Part shown: one piece after another, positions 59,001-64,000 of the stretch
Position numbering within the stretch: position 1 is the stretch's first letter
Layout of the letters: each line of letters starts with the position of its first letter
Assembly: GCA_013398295.1 (NCBI GenBank)
Contig: VZSF01006833.1
Location: 1-64,000 of the forward strand
Direction: 5' to 3'
Source: Chionis minor
Taxonomy: Eukaryota > Chordata > Aves > Charadriiformes > Chionididae
DNA length: 64,000 nt
The notes under the pieces: model-generated
Seen by the model: the letters and a program-made list of their open reading frames with translations, nothing else
Told to the model about the DNA's origin: nothing
Databases searched by the model: none
Position numbers and translations under genes: made by a program

Positions 59001-62000
59001 TATAAGAGCACTTTGCAAAACACAATATCACGTGTTGCTGTTATGCTATTTAGATATACAGCACATTATATTAAATCACAATCTCCAAGTTCTTCATCTC
59101 GGTTGTAATTTGAGGTAATGTAACTGTTCTGCAGGCAGCAAAGCAAGAACTTGAGCGCCAGCGGCGGTTGGAATGGGAGAGAATTCGCCGCCAAGAACTT
59201 CTTAACCAACGTAACAGGGAACAAGAAGAAATTGTCAAGTTGACTTCTAAAAAGAAGAGCCTTAATCTTGAATTGGAAGCTCTGGTAAGACAGAAATTTC
59301 CCTACACATATTGAAATACAATATTTTAAAGTATACAAATCATAGAATCTACATTAATGGCCTACCAGGAGTTTCATGCTGCTTTGGGTGAGTAATCTAA
59401 AGCAGACATTTTGAGTTGTTTTAAAGAATTGATCATGAAGTAATCGCCCACAGATTTAGTGGAGAAGTATTACTTGCTGTATGTGGTATAATTTGTCTTT
59501 GCTTTCCTTCTAGACGGACAAACATCAGCAAATCTCAGGCAGATTGCAAGATATTCGAAGCAAAAAGCAAATTCGGAAAACTGAATTGGAGGCATTAGAT
59601 AGGAAATATGACCAAGGAATTATGGAAGTCAAGCAACTACAACAACAGCTTCAGGTATGTGACTTTCTGTTAAAGCTTGTAGTTTCCATTTACTTATTCT
59701 GCATTTCCGTAATGCTGTTGGTAATTCATATCCACAGGGAGGAATAGTGAATCGGTTTGATTATAGCAGACAGAGGAAATTGGCAAGGCTGCCAACACTG
59801 CGTAGATTTTTAGTTTTATTTTTGGTGTTAAATAAATGATTACATGTGCTACAACAAGCTGGTAGTTGAATGAGGACAGTAGTCAAAAAGTCAACTGTTC
59901 TTATGTGAACTGATAATAGTGACTTATCTTTAATTATGAATTCTCTTGTGGCTCTGGACTCTTAATTTTTGCGAGGACTGTTTTTCTGTATGCAGAGTAC
60001 CTTGGTCTTTGGGCTGAATTACCCTGCTGCTCTTTTTTCCTTTTTCCTTTCTTTGAATAGCAAGACATGAATTATTTCAAATCAATTGACTACCATAAAT
60101 CAGTCTTTACTATATTTTTATGTAATGCCTCTGCACATCAGGGAAACGTCTTTTCCTGTTCCTGTGTGTCACAGAAAGTTATTTTTTTACGTTAGGCTTG
60201 GGGCAGTCAACTTAAATATTCTCATGATAATATTTACACTTTTAACGTGTCTGTTAATTTATTTCCACGTGTGTTAATGTTTTTGGGTCAAAAACCATTA
60301 AGTTTTAATAGTATTTATATTGAGAGTATAGGAGTAATTTTTGCCTCTGCCTCATAATGATAACTTGCATACATGTTTCTTTGACATGAGTTGAAGTTAT
60401 GTTTGAAAATTCACCCATTTTTACTTACTGATTTATAAACAATATTAAAATTTGTTTTGTTCTCTTCAATATCTACAGGAGTATCAGAATAAACTAATAC
60501 ATTTAGTTCCTGAAAAGCAGTTGTTAAGTGAAAGAATTAAAAACGCTCAACTTGAAAACACTCAGAGTAAGTGCCTGAATTCTCTTCAGTTTGAATTGTG
60601 GGCTTTTCATCACTTGTAAAATAGACTGAAGGGTACAGGGTGTTAATCACACCTTTTTTATTTGAGTTAGTGCCATCTTTGTATTGTTGCATCTGCATTC
60701 CATTATTGCCTTCATGTTCTAAATAAGGGGCCAACAAACACATTTTTGCAAGAAAGCACAGATTTTGCTCGAAACCTTATTTATACAGGCCGTACAGCCC
60801 ACGGATACTGTTACATCTTATCTTTTTTTGGTAGTATAAACCCAAGGGAGATAATTTGTGTAAAATTTACGCTGGTCTTTACATCAAAATCACACCAGAA
60901 GTCTCCTGTCTAGAGAAGCTTGCTATGAATTGGTCTGATATTTAAAAAAGCCACTTGCAAATTATTCTGTATATATTCCATGTAATGCCTCTGTGTCTCA
61001 GGTGTTGGGGCCATTTCTTCTTTATGCCGTATACAAATAGAATGGTAAACCAAGGAATTTTTGTAAAGAAAGAGTTTGGGAACGTGCGTGTATTAGGAAA
61101 ATAGTAAAATAATTAGTGCAAACAGAAATCCTTATCAAATTGCTTGTCTTTCCTTACACAGGTACGGGAATCAGTTCCGTGCAAAAGAAGTCCCTAGAAA
61201 AGGAAGAATTATGCCAAAGACTTAAGGAACAACTAGATGCCCTTGAGAAAGAAACTGCTTCTAAACTTGCGGAAATGGATGTATTTAACAGTCAGCTTAA
61301 GGTACACGTGTTATCTAAATACTTAGTCTTACACCAGTAGGCAATATCTTTATTTCTCCATCCAGTCATAAAGATTGGTGGCACTTCCACCAGGCTTCCA
61401 AAAAGCTTTCCCCAACTTCCAATGTCAAATGAGAATTACCAAAAGTCTTGGAGAAAATAATGTAATAAAAATGCACTTAAAACTATTACTAATGTACTAA
61501 AATACAAATTTGCTAATGTACTAAAATATGAATCTGTTGCTAATCATTGCTTTGCATGAGTCAACTGTTGCTCACTCTCAACTTTTGCTTTTAAGAATTC
61601 ATTTTGATTTAGAATTGAAGTTTCTCAGGCCCTTGCAAATTCTGTTCTTACGGTACTGAGGTTACGTTGGCTACAATTCTTGAATTGTGGACTGAACATT
61701 TAACTTCTATTGAAAGAAATGCAGGGTTTCATAGTATGCTGTACAAGATCTGGTAGCAGACTGGGATATTGTCCTAAAAGTAAGCATAGGCCGCTTATTT
61801 GTGTAGAAGTTATGAAATACTGACCGCTGGCCCTGAAGTCGATTTTGTTTGAGGCAACTCTTCGCTTGCCTAAAAATGCTTGTGACTCTCCGGCAGGGCA
61901 GCATGCATCCATTTAACTTTATTTACCAGCTTACTCCTCGTGGCACTGATGCGAACTTTATTCTTAAGCAATTCTTTATTCTTATGCTGGGCCAGCATGA

Positions 62001-62305
62001 GGGCTCTGCACTCTACAGTAAAAAAGAACACAAAAATTTGTAAAGGTTTAAGGAGTTTCTTTCTTTTTAAAAAATGGCTACATATAGCATGCACTTTTAG
62101 TTAGTTGTTTATTGCATGGCTTGCTGTGTTCAGTGGCTGCACCTGCCATTTAGTCTTCCCTAAAATATGTTTTTCAAAATATAGTGCAAAGATTAATTGG
62201 CTTTTTATCTGCCTTATCTTACAGTGTGAGAATATGGATGATTCTGTTCTTCAGTGCCTTTTGTCTCTGCTAAGCTGTCTCAACAACCTCTTCCTCTTAC
62301 TTAAG
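25910..62305 (+). CDS. ITSN2: ITSN2, intersectin-2, 5' half (16 coding exons, open to the right)
   Basis: Intersectin-2 is a cytosolic scaffold of clathrin-mediated endocytosis. The joined exons give one frame without stops: 31, 93, 64, 164, 198, 97, 143, 64, 138, 86, 263, 150, 141, 88 and 140 nt, i.e. exactly 620 codons, plus an optional 81-nt exon. Domains in order: EH1 (about residues 15-110), Pro/Ser/Thr linker (about 115-235), EH2 (about 240-335), coiled coil (about 360-620 and beyond). It is ITSN2 rather than ITSN1 because of [38 protein letters not shown] before QEEEPQKK, and [22 protein letters not shown]3 domains and the C-terminal DH-PH-C2 part lie beyond the window. The start is the first of two adjacent ATGs. 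All but a few splice sites are consensus GT-AG. Confidence 0.95.
27985..28105 (-). repeat. CR1 3'-terminal fragment, antisense
   Basis: CAGAATCACTTGGGTTGGAA, AGAGACCTTTAAGATC and ACCATGTCCCTCAGCACCAC form the reverse complement of the CR1 3' end. Only about 120 bp are present. Confidence 0.85.
30800..31310 (+). repeat. Ancient CR1/L3-like LINE fragment, sense
   Basis: TTGGTTGATGATACAAACTT matches the region encoding the RT motif around FADDTKL of old CR1-type LINEs. ATAAGGCACTGGTGAGACAT further on matches the downstream block that precedes the LEYCVQFW-type motif. The frame is lost and divergence is high. Confidence 0.55.
31638..31663. repeat. Poly-A tract (26 A)
   Basis: An uninterrupted run of 26 A follows CTCCTAAAATGT. 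No retrocopy body could be recognised upstream, so it may simply be a microsatellite. Confidence 0.8.
33290..33520 (+). repeat. Ancient CR1/L3-like LINE fragment, sense
   Basis: TTAGAGCTGTTTAGCTTAGT followed by CAGCGAGTTGAGGATATGAT and AGAAATCTGTAAAGCC resembles the C-terminal ORF2 region of old CR1 elements. Many mutations and no frame remain. Confidence 0.5.
34055..34170 (+). repeat. Ancient CR1/L3-like LINE fragment, sense
   Basis: GTGACAAAAACGATCAGAGA, CTTCTATATGAGGCATAACT and GGACATTTCAGCTTAGAAAA correspond to the conserved block encoding the CR1 ORF2 C-terminus, with roughly one mismatch every six to eight bases. Confidence 0.6.
35196..35300. repeat. Imperfect hairpin with perfect 16-bp arms
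   Basis: CTCTGATGGGCTTTTT (35196-35211) is the exact reverse complement of AAAAAGCCCATCAGAG (35285-35300). Pairing continues outward with a one-base bulge and inward after a small internal loop (AAAC with GTTT). The total hairpin is about 110 nt. It could be a small inverted-repeat element or a miRNA-like fold. I know of no family match. Confidence 0.6.
35585..35741 (+). repeat. Outer CR1, left part (interrupted by another CR1)
   Basis: The sense CR1 begins with AGTGATCATCCTCCTGTACT, continues through GTGTTCAGTTTTGGGCTCCT and breaks off after GAGAACAAGTC. The rest resumes at 37262. It belongs to the same type as the copy at 21333-21858. Confidence 0.9.
35742..37261 (-). repeat. Inner CR1, 1.5 kb, antisense, inserted into the outer CR1
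   Basis: The plus strand begins with the inverted CR1 tail (ATAGAACCATAGAATGGTTT). On the minus strand, from 37261 downward, come RT landmarks: [33 protein letters not shown] and then FADN where active RTs have FADD (around 36601-36614), followed by the ORF2 C-terminus. The frame is broken several times, so the element is dead. The flanking hexamer CAAGTC at 35736-35741 and 37262-37267 is a target-site duplication. Confidence 0.92.
37262..37668 (+). repeat. Outer CR1, right part
   Basis: The outer element resumes with CAAGTCTACGAGGAGTGGCT and runs to TTGGACTTGATGATCTTAAA and a GATTCTATGATTCT tail. Joined to 35585-35741 it makes an ordinary 3' CR1 fragment of about 560 bp. Confidence 0.9.
40640..40750 (-). 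repeat. Possible tRNA-derived SINE relic, antisense
   Basis: Read on the minus strand, ATGGCTCAGTGGAAAGCT (complement of 40705-40722) resembles an A box and GGGTTCAAAGTC (complement of 40655-40666) a B box, at plausible tRNA spacing. It does not fold into a complete tRNA by eye, so a decayed SINE is more likely than a gene. Confidence 0.35.
43081..43226 (+). repeat. Duplicated segment, copy 1
   Basis: About 146 bp containing AGTTGTCCTCATTTGTG, TAGGCATCTGA and TTTATTTACATTTATTATCA recur in the same orientation 1.26 kb downstream. The copies match at roughly four of five positions. Neither end shows the features of a known transposon. Confidence 0.85.
43450..43607 (+). repeat. CR1 3'-terminal fragment, sense
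   Basis: GGTTGGACTAGATGATCTTA followed by AAGGTCTTTTCCATCCTAAA and a GATTCTGTGGTTCTATGG tail is a standard CR1 3' end. The upstream part (43470-43530) is only loosely CR1-like. It lies between the two copies of the 150-bp duplicated segment. Confidence 0.8.
44360..44510 (+). repeat. Duplicated segment, copy 2
   Basis: This is the second copy of the segment at 43081-43226, sharing AAGTTGTCCTCATTTGTG and GATTTATTTACATTTATTAT. Base differences are spread along its length, so the duplication is not very recent. Confidence 0.85.
46157..46249 (+). CDS. ITSN2: ITSN2 exon 3: start of EH domain 1
   Basis: The acceptor is TTTTTTTAG and the donor GTCGGT is weak (C at +3, although G at +4 and G at -1 help). 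The exon gives residues 11-41, [20 protein letters not shown] and onward to GGYITG, the first helix of EH1. It enters and leaves in phase 1. Confidence 0.95.
46250..47916 (+). other. ITSN2: ITSN2 intron 3
   Basis: The intron is 1.67 kb of unique sequence with no repeat or RNA that I can recognise. Confidence 0.6.
47917..47980 (+). CDS. ITSN2: ITSN2 exon 4: EH domain 1, NPF-pocket helices
   Basis: The acceptor is TTGTCACAG and the donor GTAAGG. The 64-nt exon gives [20 protein letters not shown] and splits the codon of Trp-63, the conserved EH Trp that contacts the NPF motif, across the intron (phase 2). Exon 9 of EH2 has the same length and the same phases. Confidence 0.95.
48190..48840 (+). 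repeat. Ancient CR1/L3-like LINE fragment, sense, in intron 4
   Basis: Blocks such as GTTTTTAATAATAATATAGA with GGGTTAATGAATTTCTGGAG, and later CACCAGAATACCGTGTTTGT, resemble the RT and post-RT regions of old CR1 elements in their proper order. High divergence and no open frame mark it as ancient. It contains a 21-nt stretch identical to the start of ITSN2 exon 11. Confidence 0.5.
48841..49737 (+). other. ITSN2: ITSN2 intron 4, right part
   Basis: No further feature was recognised before the T-rich stretch leading into the exon 5 acceptor. Confidence 0.5.
49738..49901 (+). CDS. ITSN2: ITSN2 exon 5: calcium-binding loop of EH1 and C-terminal helix
   Basis: The acceptor ends in the uncommon AAG (TTTTTAAG) and the donor is GTACTT. 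The exon gives [16 protein letters not shown], where Asp-67, Asn-69, Asp-71, Asp-75 and Glu-78 sit at the EF-hand ligand positions, then [15 protein letters not shown] and a Pro-rich tail [10 protein letters not shown]. The residue after Trp-63 is Thr, where I recall Ala in the human protein. Confidence 0.95.
49902..51182 (+). other. ITSN2: ITSN2 intron 5
   Basis: The intron is AT-rich and unique, with no supported feature. Confidence 0.5.
51183..51380 (+). CDS. ITSN2: ITSN2 exon 6: Pro/Ser/Thr-rich linker between EH domains
   Basis: The acceptor is TGCTGTAG and the donor GTAAGT. The 198-nt exon encodes residues 118-183, [14 protein letters not shown] onward to [20 protein letters not shown] and PLSVPFSS. 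It is low in charge and rich in Pro, Ser, Thr and Met, as expected for a flexible linker. Length is a multiple of three with phase 1 at both ends, so skipping it would keep the frame. Confidence 0.95.
51664..51760 (+). CDS. ITSN2: ITSN2 exon 7: linker with conserved QKAQSLIDL
   Basis: A T-rich tract with (TTTG)n ends in the acceptor CAG, and the donor is GTATGA. The exon gives [20 protein letters not shown] and [11 protein letters not shown], a segment conserved among intersectins. It ends in phase 2. Confidence 0.94.
51761..53397 (+). other. ITSN2: ITSN2 intron 7
   Basis: Apart from the unexplained ORF-bearing stretch at 52190-52720, listed separately, nothing specific was seen. A T-rich tract leads into the exon 8 acceptor. 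Confidence 0.5.
52190..52720 (-). other. Unexplained ORF-bearing stretch, possible decayed retrocopy
   Basis: On the minus strand two open stretches lie end to end, separated by an A-rich tract (complement of 52477-52505). The first (from about 52720) includes [20 protein letters not shown]; the second includes [18 protein letters not shown] and [20 protein letters not shown]. Composition looks protein-like, but I do not recognise a family. The A-rich tract could be an insertion or the tail of one retrocopy. There are no obvious splice sites for a minus-strand gene. It may be chance. Confidence 0.25.
53398..53540 (+). CDS. ITSN2: ITSN2 exon 8: linker end and start of EH domain 2
   Basis: The acceptor is ATTATAG and the donor GTGAGT. 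The exon gives a Ser-rich start, then [20 protein letters not shown] and [16 protein letters not shown]. The WAVPQ..RLKYRQ.F block is diagnostic for intersectin EH2. It ends in phase 1 at a Gly, exactly as exon 3 does in EH1. Confidence 0.95.
53541..54839 (+). other. ITSN2: ITSN2 intron 8
   Basis: The intron is unique apart from a purine- and GC-rich patch at 53755-53870. No gene or repeat is supported. Confidence 0.5.
54840..54903 (+). CDS. ITSN2: ITSN2 exon 9: EH domain 2, NPF-pocket helices
   Basis: The acceptor again ends in AAG (TTCACTAAG) and the donor is GTAAGT. The 64-nt exon gives [20 protein letters not shown] and splits the codon of Trp-285, the EH2 counterpart of Trp-63. It matches exon 4 in length and phase. 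Confidence 0.95.
54904..56822 (+). other. ITSN2: ITSN2 intron 9, with T-tract and small gap
   Basis: A T-run (55986-56035) is broken by seven N at 56002-56008. The rest is unique. TA-rich sequence with repeated CTAAATATATATT units (56745-56800) precedes the exon 10 acceptor. Confidence 0.6.
56002..56008. other. Assembly gap (7 N) in a poly-T tract
   Basis: Undetermined bases lie between 16 T and 27 T. The true tract length is unknown. Confidence 0.95.
56823..56960 (+). CDS. ITSN2: ITSN2 exon 10: calcium-binding loop of EH2
   Basis: The acceptor is TGTGCAG and the donor GTATAT. The exon gives [16 protein letters not shown], with Asp-289, Asp-291, Asp-293 and Glu-300 as EF-hand ligands, then [20 protein letters not shown] and PPSF at the end of EH2. 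Length is a multiple of three. Confidence 0.95.
57074..57159 (+). CDS. ITSN2: ITSN2 exon 11: hinge after EH2
   Basis: The acceptor is CCCTCCAG and the donor GTAAAA. The exon gives [20 protein letters not shown] followed by EEEPQKKQP, a less conserved hinge between EH2 and the coiled coil. Intron 10 in front of it is only 113 nt. Its first 20 bases and the preceding G recur in intron 4 (48476-48496). Confidence 0.94.
57160..58143 (+). other. ITSN2: ITSN2 intron 11
   Basis: Unique sequence, with no feature beyond its splice signals. Confidence 0.5.
58144..58406 (+). CDS. ITSN2: ITSN2 exon 12: start of the coiled coil
   Basis: The acceptor is TTATTTAG and the donor is the weak GTTGTT after GAG. 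The 263-nt exon begins [20 protein letters not shown] and continues with a dense Lys/Glu/Arg/Gln array ([17 protein letters not shown] and similar), the KLERQ region of intersectins that mediates dimerisation and Eps15 binding. Read-through into the intron would add about 20 residues and a stop at 58470-58472. Confidence 0.95.
58407..59134 (+). other. ITSN2: ITSN2 intron 12
   Basis: Apart from the 29-bp tandem duplication near its left end, nothing specific was seen. Confidence 0.5.
58455..58509. repeat. Tandem duplication with 29-bp period containing a palindrome
   Basis: CATACAGTATGCACTTGATG plus GAGTGT occurs at 58455-58480 and again, identically, at 58484-58509. The second copy includes GCATACAGTATGC, an inverted repeat with one central base. 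It lies 50-100 nt after the weak donor of exon 12. Confidence 0.85.
59135..59284 (+). CDS. ITSN2: ITSN2 exon 13: coiled coil
   Basis: The acceptor is GTTCTGCAG and the donor GTAAGA. The exon gives 50 codons in phase 0: [36 protein letters not shown] and [13 protein letters not shown] and RRQELLNQ are intersectin hallmarks. Confidence 0.95.
59514..59654 (+). CDS. ITSN2: ITSN2 exon 14: coiled coil
   Basis: The acceptor is CCTTCTAG and the donor GTATGT. The exon gives 47 codons in phase 0: [20 protein letters not shown] through [12 protein letters not shown]. The heptad-like spacing of Leu/Ile continues the coiled coil. Confidence 0.95.
59655..60478 (+). other. ITSN2: ITSN2 intron 14
   Basis: Unique sequence without supported features. 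Confidence 0.5.
60479..60566 (+). CDS. ITSN2: ITSN2 exon 15: coiled coil
   Basis: The acceptor is ATCTACAG and the donor GTAAGT. The exon gives [20 protein letters not shown] and KNAQLENTQ and ends in phase 1. The LVPEKQLL motif is shared with mammalian ITSN2. Confidence 0.95.
60567..61161 (+). other. ITSN2: ITSN2 intron 15
   Basis: Unique sequence without supported features. Confidence 0.5.
61162..61301 (+). CDS. ITSN2: ITSN2 exon 16: coiled coil
   Basis: The acceptor is CTTACACAG and the donor GTACAC. The exon gives [40 protein letters not shown] and FNSQLK, ending in phase 0 at residue 620. Read-through would meet a stop at 61338-61340. Confidence 0.95.
61302..62224 (+). other. ITSN2: ITSN2 intron before the alternative exon
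   Basis: Unique AT-rich sequence. CTAATGTACTAAAATA-type units repeat around 61490-61530. No other feature was seen. Confidence 0.5.
62225..62305 (+). CDS. ITSN2: ITSN2 alternative 27-codon hydrophobic exon
   Basis: The acceptor is CTTATCTTACAG and the donor the weak GTTATT. The 81-nt exon is phase 0 on both sides and encodes [10 protein letters not shown] followed by [17 protein letters not shown], a strongly hydrophobic Leu-rich insert after FNSQLK of exon 16. I recall a nearly identical 27-residue insert in one human ITSN2 isoform at the same place, absent from other isoforms. The weak donor fits optional inclusion. The insert would interrupt the charged coiled coil. Confidence 0.8.
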
Positions 62306-64000
62306 GTTATTTTCTAATCTTTGGCTCCTTTGGTTTTTAATTATTTTGCAATTTTTCTCTGCTTACCCTTTCTGTTTGGATGTACAACTTCTATTAAATA
62401 ATTAAATTTCCCGAAAAGAAAATCAATAGGCTTTTTTTCTTTCTGCTAGCTTTTACATCCTCTTAAAGACTTAAAATTTTCTTACCTGCTTAGAAAGCCA
62501 AACTGCAAAATTACTGATAGCCATTTGTTTCTTAACAGACTATGTTCTCTCAGTTGTTTTACCCAGATGCTTTTATCTTTAGTTACAGTAACGTCAACCC
62601 AAAAAATACCGTCTTAGTTGCATACAGTGTCTTCTCCTGTCTTTCCATCTGTTGCTCTCTACCTGTCTCACTATGCCTGTATCCATACATCTTAGGCTGT
62701 GAGTCAGGTTAAAGAATTCTCATTAGAGTTTAAAAGTTTGAAAATAGCATCAGTGCCCTGAATGTGACATCTGACATGTCAAATGCAATGCTATTAAGCC
62801 TCTAGATTAACCCAGTACTAAAACCTCCTTGCTGTTTTTCCTCTACACTGCTTTTGTCTGCTGGGGTCAAAAATTTGACTTTGATTTATTTTAATTCCCC
62901 CCCCATAAATTATTCTTAGAATTACTTAGCTGACCTTTCCATTTTGCATCAGGGTTATTCTGTCCTTAAATCAAAGGTAGAAGAGTGTTTATAATGCAAT
63001 TTTGTTTCCATAGCAATACTCAAATTTCTGTGCAAAGTGAGAAGATAAAGTATTCTCAGCTGAACGTGTTTGGGGGGAAATAGTTTAATTTGTTGCCACA
63101 GAGACCTTCACTGACACAGAAATCTCGTTATCTTACCCTTTTCATATAAATTGCACAGTATGATTATTGGTAGAGGTGCATATTGCAGTGGGAATAGATT
63201 ATTCTTAATTGCTTTGTTTGCATTTATGAGACCAGATATGAAAAGTCAGGGTGTATCTGTTGCATTTCTCAGTCTGTATCAGTAGGATTCCTAAGAAAAA
63301 ATAATGTAGTATCTTACAGATGTTCTGAAACACGATGAAGTACAGTCTGAAGTAATTCTGTTGTTGATTTTTTTTTTTTCTTGTAAATTTAATTATCCCA
63401 AAGATTCATGCTGATTTTTCTGTTGTGAAAAGAGTTTGTAACCAGAGGGAGGGGGAGTAGGAGTTGAAGGGATGAGTTCAAAAGGGGAAGAGTAAAATCA
63501 TGAAGTTTACAAATACAGGAAAACTCCAGTCTGAGTTCGTGTTTTTAGGCTGTGGCTTCCCACAGTGGTAAGCTTTCTGAATATTTTATAAAGTTTTTCT
63601 GATTTAAATACAGGACTGATCATTCAATCAGCACTGCAAAGGCTGACACCCTACTGAAAGGATGCATTCTCAGGTTATGCTGTTGTGTTGGTTTTTGGTT
63701 GAAGTCTGCCTCCTCGGCAAATGCCTCTTGCAGTTATTTAAAATACACTTCATTGCCCTCTGTGTCCTCAGATAACGTTGTGTTTGAACACTGAGTTTTA
63801 TATCTTCCCTTCTCCTCTGTTGTATTTGCCATTTCCAGCAGGTGTATGACTGGAAAGTCTCTCTGAAAGCCTAAGTTACGTCAGAGGCTTTGCAAACCTG
63901 CCCGCCACTTTTATACTTCTGTTTATTTGACTTTCTTCACAGTGACCTCCAAGGACTATTAATAACTTAATATTACTTTGTCCATTTGTATTAAAACTTG
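62306..64000 (+). other. ITSN2: ITSN2 intron, continuing beyond the window
   Basis: I looked for the next coiled-coil exon (expected to begin ELRE) and did not find it, so the intron extends past the edge. No repeat family is evident. Confidence 0.55.

Noticed and set aside
25910..62305. The gene as ITSN1 instead of ITSN2
   Set aside because: The start [10 protein letters not shown], the EH1 loop with [12 protein letters not shown], the hinge SYQ before EEEPQKK, and the alternative hydrophobic exon all fit ITSN2 and differ from what I know of ITSN1.
1..64000. CRISPR arrays, operons, prophage or bacterial-type systems
   Set aside because: The spliced genes, CR1 repeats and CpG islands are those of a vertebrate nuclear genome. 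No regularly spaced repeats of CRISPR type are present.

Overview
The window looks like a piece of a bird nuclear genome assembled to draft quality. The main repeats are CR1 non-LTR retrotransposon fragments, most of them 5'-truncated. Many end in the octamer-type tail (variants of ATTCTATG/ATTCTGTG) typical of avian CR1. Overall repeat density is low, there are CpG islands, and four assembly gaps or ambiguous bases are present (1754, 2100, 11512-11658, 56002-56008). The species cannot be named from the sequence alone.

The main gene is ITSN2 (intersectin-2), on the + strand and open at the right edge. I could join 15 coding exons in one frame (25910 to 61301, 620 codons), plus a 16th, 81-nt in-frame exon (62225-62305) that I interpret as the conserved alternative exon of this gene. 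They encode the N-terminal half of the protein: EH domain 1, a Pro/Ser/Thr-rich linker, EH domain 2, and most of the Lys/Glu/Arg-rich coiled coil. The SH3 domains and, in the long form, the DH, PH and C2 domains must lie to the right. Intersectins are endocytic scaffolds: EH domains bind NPF motifs of partners such as epsins and stonin, the coiled coil dimerises and binds Eps15, and the SH3 domains bind dynamin and synaptojanin.

At the extreme left (1-202, minus strand) is the first coding exon of another gene, facing away from ITSN2. Its N-terminus (Arg-rich start, then a Ser-Asp-Glu-Glu acidic/proline stretch) resembles the GCFC family, with GCFC2 the best guess. It sits in a CpG island with a perfect palindromic NRF-1 site. 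A second CpG island (11219-12230, with a gap inside) is the likely promoter and non-coding exon 1 of ITSN2. Everything between it and 25876 is then intron 1.

Layout: 1-640, GCFC-like exon and CpG island; 608-1395, CR1; 1396-10490, mostly unique intergenic DNA with an AT-rich stretch and old CR1 pieces; 10494-11180, antisense CR1; 11219-12230, CpG island 2; 12231-25876, presumed intron 1 with five CR1 pieces, a 76-bp tandem duplication and a tRNA-SINE-like relic; 25877-25940, exon 2 with a 4-codon upstream ORF and the start codon; 25941-46156, a 20-kb intron with a CR1 nested inside another CR1, a duplicated 150-bp segment and a hairpin; 46157-62305, the compact exon-rich part; 62306-64000, intron.

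I found no convincing evidence of a wholly new biological system. The most interesting points are the conserved hydrophobic alternative exon, the upstream ORF, the matching intron positions of the two EH domains, the GCFC-ITSN linkage, and the nested CR1 with a clear target-site duplication.
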